10,902 nucleotides of DNA from Candidatus Woesearchaeota archaeon (GTDB lineage: Archaea; Nanobdellota; Nanobdellia; Woesearchaeales; UBA10216), in assembly GCA_016180145.1 (NCBI GenBank), contig JACPBT010000005.1, positions 1 through 10,902 of the forward strand. The letters run 5' to 3'. Shown piece by piece: positions 7,912-10,902 of the stretch. The notes beneath the pieces are model-generated. The model worked only from the letters and a program-made list of their open reading frames with translations, had not been told where the DNA came from and searched no databases. Made by a program: the position numbers and the translations under genes. Positions within the stretch are counted from its first letter, which is position 1. Each line of letters begins with the position of its first letter.

Positions 7912-8133
7912 CTACTCTGCCAGCCCTATAATCAGGAAAGCCATGACAAAGCCGAAGATGACAAGCGTTTCAGGGATGACAGTAAGTATCAAACCCTTAC
8001 CAAACGACTCGCTCTTCTCAGCCATAGCACCAATAGCAGCAGCGCCAATCTCCTTCTCTGCAATGCCTGCCGCTATAGCCGTCAAGCCTATCGCAAGGCC
8101 CGCACCAATTGCAATCAATCCAGTTTCCGCCAT
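7912..8133 (-). CDS. atpK: A-type ATP synthase rotor subunit K (c-ring proteolipid)
   Basis: A 73-residue membrane protein with two transmembrane helices, copies of which form the rotor ring. The first helix is Gly/Ala-rich (GAGLAIGLTAIAAGIAEKEI), followed by a short polar loop (EKSESFGKG). The second helix carries the ion-binding carboxylate in IPETLVIFG (E55). It has a single hairpin with one carboxylate, unlike the doubled or tripled forms of some archaea. It contains no glutamine, a residue often part of sodium sites in related rings. The frame stays open upstream, but ATG 8133 is the start: it lies one base after the atpI stop, has a strong GGAGG 9 bases before it, and gives the family N-terminus. 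A strong ribosome site makes sense for the subunit needed in most copies. Confidence 0.95.
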   Translation of the reverse strand: MAETGLIAIGAGLAIGLTAIAAGIAEKEIGAAAIGAMAEKSESFGKGLILTVIPETLVIFGFVMAFLIIGLAE

Positions 8134-8134
8134 T

Positions 8135-9991
8135 TTAAAATACCTCCTCAATCTTTTTACCAAACGGTTGAAAAGGAATTGCGCCCCCTTTAAAGAACTT
8201 TGTAAAAAACTCAACATAATGAAGCCTGAGCGAATGCAAAAACCCGCCAAGCAAGCCAAGCGCAATGTTAAGAGAATGACCGACAATGCCAACGAGAATG
8301 GCAGGAATAAGCATCAAACCGCCAGAAGACGCAAAATCCTCAACAAAACCGTTAACAACAACAGCCAAACCAACAGAAGCCAAACCAACAGCCATCAAAC
8401 GCGAATAAGAAAGAACATTGCTAACAATGCCAGGAATTTCAACAACCTCCATAGGCTCGCCAAGCAAAAGCATAACAAAACCGGCAACCAGCAAAAGAGC
8501 GCCAAAATAAGAAGGCAGAGCAACCACATTAAGCACGGACAACGCCAGCAAAGCAGCACCAGCCTCCATAACAAGCCAACTGCCCTTGACAAGAACAGCC
8601 TTCCTCAAACCGTGGCGAAGCTCATTCAGGAAACCAAGAATAATGCCTGCATTAACATGAACAAGCCCTATAGCAATGGAAACCATAAGCATCTCCTTAA
8701 TCTGATGAACCCTGCTGATAACATGCGGAATCTCAAAACCAAACAACTCCTCAAAACCAAAAAACTCGCCAAAAAGCATACCAAAAAACATTGAAGAAAA
8801 GGCGGCAGGCATGACAACCTTAGCAAGAGGCGCAGCAGACGGAAACTTCCGCGAAAGGAAAAGAAGCAAAAAAACAGTAACAGCACCGTAACCAACATCA
8901 CCAAGAATAATCCCAAAGAAAAGAGGAAAAGTAAAAGACATAAAAACAGTGGGGTCAATTTCCCAATACCTCGGAAGCGCATAAAGATTCATAAAAAACT
9001 CAAATGGCTTGACTTGAGCAGGATTGGAAAGCTTAACAGGAACATCCTCACCATGGTGAGGAGCTTCAACAACAACATCAACACTGCCCTTAGTAACCAT
9101 TGCAATGCGCTGCAAAAGCATATCAACACCCGAATCAGGAACCCACCCGCTGACAACAAAAATATTCTGCGAGGAAGCAAAACGCAACGGGGATTCTGCT
9201 TTCTCAAGCTCAGCAGAAAGAAAAGCATCAGAAAGCAGAAGAAAATCATGCCACTTCTGTGAAAGACGGACAAGCTGCCTGCTAATAGACTCCTGCGACT
9301 TTAAAAGACTAGAACGGCGGGCACGCAAGGAATCCAAAGCAAGAGAAGGAGAACCCTTCAAACCCCCAACCAAGGAAAGAGAAAGCTCTGAAAAACCATT
9401 AGCTGAAAGCAATCCGGAAGCCCTATCCCTGAACGAATTCGGAACAAACAAGGCAACGAACTTGGCGCCTGAACTAAAAAGCTCAAACTCATCAGTCTGA
9501 ACAGACAACTCAGAACGCAAAAGCTCAGGAGAATCAACAAAGCCAACAAAAGCGGAAATTGAAGAATAAGGAACGTAAGCCTCAAGAGAAAGCGGCAAAC
9601 CACACAGCACAGAAAGAATTGAGACTTTGCTGTCAAGAACCTTGAGCTCATCACCAATGCGCTTAGCATCCTCAAGCCTTGAATTAACATCCTCCTGCAG
9701 AAGCCTCACTGCCTTTGCAAGCTGGGCAAAATTCTTAACACCCAAAGCGCGAAAGCCATTGCTAAGACGAGCCTCATCCTGCAAAGAAAGCTTAGAAATA
9801 AGCGCCCTCACAACCACCAAAATCTCAGAAATACGGGAGGCACTCTCTAAAGGAGAGCCTATATCAAGCTCAGACTTAACATGACTTATAATATGCATGG
9901 CATTAAAACGATAAAGCTCGCCAATAACAGGCTCAATAAAGCTCTTCGGAGCAGTCACAACTACTTTACTCATCCGTTCAGCCTTAAGCAC
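8135..9991 (-). CDS. atpI: A-type ATP synthase subunit I (membrane stator, V-type subunit a homologue)
   Basis: The stator membrane subunit, 618 residues from the chosen start. It provides the ion half-channels facing the K ring and anchors the peripheral stalks. The N-terminal half (to about 320) is cytoplasmic with coiled-coil stretches. The C-terminal half has about seven or eight membrane segments, starting near FPLFFGIILGDVGYG. SYSRLMAVGLA contains the essential arginine (about R531). HSLRLHYVEFFTKFF and FQPFGKK match the conserved C-terminus. Start: the open frame reaches a TTG at 10003 (622 residues) and has GTG at 10000, GTG at 9991 and ATG at 9973. GTG 9991 is preferred: GGTGA lies five bases before it, it follows the atpH stop by one base, and its product begins (M)LKAERMSKV as in the family. 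Somewhat shorter than many archaeal I subunits. Confidence 0.94.
   Translation of the reverse strand: MLKAERMSKVVVTAPKSFIEPVIGELYRFNAMHIISHVKSELDIGSPLESASRISEILVVVRALISKLSLQDEARLSNGFRALGVKNFAQLAKAVRLLQEDVNSRLEDAKRIGDELKVLDSKVSILSVLCGLPLSLEAYVPYSSISAFVGFVDSPELLRSELSVQTDEFELFSSGAKFVALFVPNSFRDRASGLLSANGFSELSLSLVGGLKGSPSLALDSLRARRSSLLKSQESISRQLVRLSQKWHDFLLLSDAFLSAELEKAESPLRFASSQNIFVVSGWVPDSGVDMLLQRIAMVTKGSVDVVVEAPHHGEDVPVKLSNPAQVKPFEFFMNLYALPRYWEIDPTVFMSFTFPLFFGIILGDVGYGAVTVFLLLFLSRKFPSAAPLAKVVMPAAFSSMFFGMLFGEFFGFEELFGFEIPHVISRVHQIKEMLMVSIAIGLVHVNAGIILGFLNELRHGLRKAVLVKGSWLVMEAGAALLALSVLNVVALPSYFGALLLVAGFVMLLLGEPMEVVEIPGIVSNVLSYSRLMAVGLASVGLAVVVNGFVEDFASSGGLMLIPAILVGIVGHSLNIALGLLGGFLHSLRLHYVEFFTKFFKGGAIPFQPFGKKIEEVF
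8143..8147 (-). promoter_or_regulatory. Strong Shine-Dalgarno site for atpK
   Basis: GGAGG on the minus strand lies nine bases before the atpK ATG and within the last sense codons of atpI. It is the strongest ribosome binding site I see in the operon and settles the atpK start at 8133. It fits a high synthesis rate for the multi-copy ring subunit. Confidence 0.8.
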
Positions 9992-9992
9992 A

Positions 9993-10316
9993 TCAATCAC
10001 CAATCAGCTTAGACAAGCCATTCATAACAAGCGCAAGCGCCTGCTCCCGCCTCTTATCAGCAGAAACCTTAAGCTCGCCAACTTCTGCATTTTTCTGAGC
10101 AAGCCTCTTCTCCCTCAACTTAGCAGCATCCTCAGCAGCAGACTTAAGAGAACGCGCCCTTTCAGAAGCAAACCACAAATCCTTCCCAGCAACAAGCTTT
10201 AAAGACTGCGCCTCAGCATCCCTCACAACCTCAGCGCCATGCCTCTCAGCATCAGCAACAAGCCTGCTCGCCTCTTCCTCAATTGAACGAATACCCTTCA
10301 AGAGCTGGTCAGACAT
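9993..10316 (-). CDS. atpH: A-type ATP synthase subunit H (peripheral stalk)
   Basis: A 107-residue, almost wholly helical subunit that pairs with E to form the peripheral stalk linking head and subunit I. The sequence is rich in Ala, Glu, Lys and Arg with a coiled-coil rhythm (for example IRSIEEEASRLVADAERHG and KLREKRLAQKNAEVGELKV), as in archaeal H subunits; there is no membrane segment. It is first in the operon, which matches the common archaeal order H-I-K-E-C-F-A-B-D. The ATG at 10316 has only GAG close before it and no clear Shine-Dalgarno. Its TGA is one base before the preferred atpI GTG, or overlaps a longer atpI. A TTTAAA at 10328-10333 is too close to the ATG for a normal promoter, so transcription probably begins further upstream, in or before the RNase P RNA gene. 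Confidence 0.88.
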   Translation of the reverse strand: MSDQLLKGIRSIEEEASRLVADAERHGAEVVRDAEAQSLKLVAGKDLWFASERARSLKSAAEDAAKLREKRLAQKNAEVGELKVSADKRREQALALVMNGLSKLIGD

Positions 10317-10334
10317 CTCAAAAACCCTTTAAAC

Positions 10335-10643
10335 AAGATGCAGGGCAAAGATAAGCCGCCTTCTGTCAAACCCCTCACGGAAGGTTTGCCTTAACATTTG
10401 ACTAAGCGCCTTAAAAAGGCTTGCACCGGCCGGACAGCTATCTCACCGCATCCCTGAGCAACGTCAATAGGTTAACTCTCAGCCATCGCTGGCTGATTCG
10501 CCACATCATCCTCGCTCAAGGCCGTGTAGTTTCTGCGCTGGAGCGCACCTCACAGCACCTGCCTCACGGCAGCGGCCAAACATGGTGGGCGGACTTTCCT
10601 AAGCGTAAAAAAACGCCTTCAGTTAAGCACTTGCCCTGCAATC
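10335..10643 (-). ncRNA. rnpB: RNase P RNA (archaeal type)
   Basis: The catalytic RNA of RNase P, which removes tRNA 5' leaders together with small archaeal proteins. The ends are set by helix P1: TGCAGGGCAA (10640-10631, 5' side) pairs perfectly over 10 bp with TTGCCCTGCA (10348-10339, 3' side). The universal 5' core GGAAAGTCC lies at 10599-10591. The 3' core ACAGAAGGCGGCTTAT lies at 10366-10351; its GGCGG pairs with CCGCC (10592-10588) to form P4. A short GCGT/ACGC hairpin before the 5' core looks like P3. TGCTTAAC just inside P1 can pair with GTTAAGGCA near 10390, giving a P2 with one bulge. The central CAGAAACTACACGGCC and CGGTGCAAG stretches also look like conserved RNase P blocks. About 309 nt, a normal archaeal size. 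A GTGA-capped hairpin (10388-10367) just before the 3' core is unusual. End coordinates are accurate to a few bases. Confidence 0.93.
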
Positions 10644-10660
10644 ATTCAGGGGTTAAACCA

Positions 10661-10677
10661 CGTTTAAAAATGTTTCG
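10661..10677 (-). promoter_or_regulatory. BRE/TATA promoter of the RNase P RNA gene
   Basis: On the minus strand CGAAACA (10677-10671) is followed directly by TTTTTAAACG (10670-10661). This resembles an archaeal BRE plus TATA box, centred about 23-26 bases before the 5' end predicted from helix P1 (about 10643). The spacing agrees with archaeal promoters and independently supports the RNA's 5' end. The same promoter could also drive the atp operon by readthrough. Confidence 0.65.
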
Positions 10678-10691
10678 GGACGGCGGCGAAG

Positions 10692-10843
10692 TCAAGTTAT
10701 GCAGGATAGTGTAACTGCTCACAGCAACAGCCACTACGACTACGGCAACACGCAGAGGCAGCCTCACTGCGGTTCGTGGTCTGCCTTCGCTCTGCTCGGC
10801 AGGCAGCCATAGCAACTGCAAAGCAATTTCCCACTTAACTTGA
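10692..10843 (-). ncRNA. Candidate structured RNA of unknown family
   Basis: This stretch has no credible protein frame but strong pairing potential. TCAAGTTA (10692-10699) is complementary to TAACTTGA (10836-10843), closing the element. Just inside, TGCAG (10700-10704) pairs with CTGCA (10816-10820). Three internal hairpins follow: TAGTG/CACTA (10707-10711 with 10732-10736, plus an inner TGCT/AGCA); CGCAG/CTGCG (10751-10755 with 10767-10771, with a nearly contiguous AGG/CCT); and CTGCCT/AGGCAG (10781-10786 with 10801-10806). The stretch is more GC-rich than its immediate flanks. The strand is not certain; minus is favoured because a TATA-like box at 10864-10873 lies about 25 bases before the closing stem. 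I do not recognise tRNA, SRP RNA, or clear C/D or H/ACA guide boxes. Confidence 0.4.
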
Positions 10844-10861
10844 AATCATCCAAAATAAGCA

Positions 10862-10873
10862 ATATTTATATAG
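10862..10873. promoter_or_regulatory. TATA box, possibly bidirectional
   Basis: TTTATATA (10865-10872) matches the archaeal TATA consensus on the plus strand; the minus strand reads TATATAAAT. To the right, plus-strand transcription would begin near 10893-10898, just before an ATG at 10900-10902 that may start a gene cut off by the window edge. To the left, a minus-strand start would fall near 10845-10840, at the edge of the structured element. A purine-rich BRE is not clear on either side. Confidence 0.4.
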
Positions 10874-10902
10874 AAAGAAATGCATATGAGATATATATTA
10901 TG

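Noticed and set aside
8134..8292. N-terminal extension of atpK to 8292
   Set aside because: The added residues come from atpI read in another frame; the strong GGAGG and the family N-terminus place the start at 8133.
7943..8794. 283-codon plus-strand open frame opposite atpK and atpI
   Set aside because: The product is low-complexity, rich in Asn, Lys and Gln, and is what the reverse complement of T/G-biased membrane-protein codons would give. atpI and atpK on the other strand are unambiguous.
10328..10333. TTTAAA as TATA box for atpH
   Set aside because: It is centred only about 14 bases before the atpH ATG, too close for an archaeal TATA box giving a transcript that includes this start.
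10421..10714. 97-codon plus-strand open frame
   Set aside because: It lies mostly antisense to the RNase P RNA, whose paired ends and conserved cores explain the sequence; the predicted protein has no recognisable pattern.
10692..10843. tRNA gene suggested by a GGTTCG stretch near 10771
   Set aside because: There is no T-stem pairing around it, no acceptor stem or anticodon arm at the right spacing, and the region is too long.

Overview
This window looks archaeal. It carries a complete A-type ATP synthase operon, a Hef-type helicase/nuclease (an archaeal fusion of a FANCM-like helicase with an XPF-family nuclease), an archaeal-type RNase P RNA, and promoters that read as TATA boxes rather than bacterial -35/-10 elements. 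The compact gene packing, the 73-residue single-hairpin rotor subunit and slightly short versions of several proteins would suit a small-genome euryarchaeal or DPANN-like lineage, but I cannot name the group from this sequence alone.

Layout: positions 1-42 hold an AT-rich promoter. hef lies at 43-2172 on the plus strand. A 132-bp convergent gap (2173-2304) contains two perfect inverted repeats in tandem and the probable terminator of the ATP synthase operon. From 2305 to 10316 the minus strand encodes, in transcription order, atpH-I-K-E-C-F-A-B-D; most junctions overlap or are separated by only 1-18 bases. About 20 bases upstream of atpH lies the RNase P RNA gene (about 10335-10643, minus), with its own BRE/TATA promoter at 10661-10677. 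Upstream of that, 10692-10843 has no protein gene but folds into a closed multi-hairpin structure that may be an undescribed RNA. A consensus TATA box at 10865-10872 could serve this RNA, a plus-strand gene starting at the right edge, or both.

The nine atp genes encode all core parts of one machine. A and B form the catalytic head, C, D and F the central stalk, E and H the peripheral stalks, and I and K the membrane motor. Hef acts separately, in replication-fork and crosslink repair. RNase P RNA matures tRNA 5' ends; its position directly before atpH could link its transcription to that of the ATP synthase operon.

The main points for a second look are the structured element at 10692-10843, the two inverted repeats with equal 26-nt centres at 2177-2286, an apparent deletion of the first helix-hairpin-helix motif and an altered nuclease motif in Hef, and a strong base skew: the plus strand is A+C-rich whichever strand is coding.
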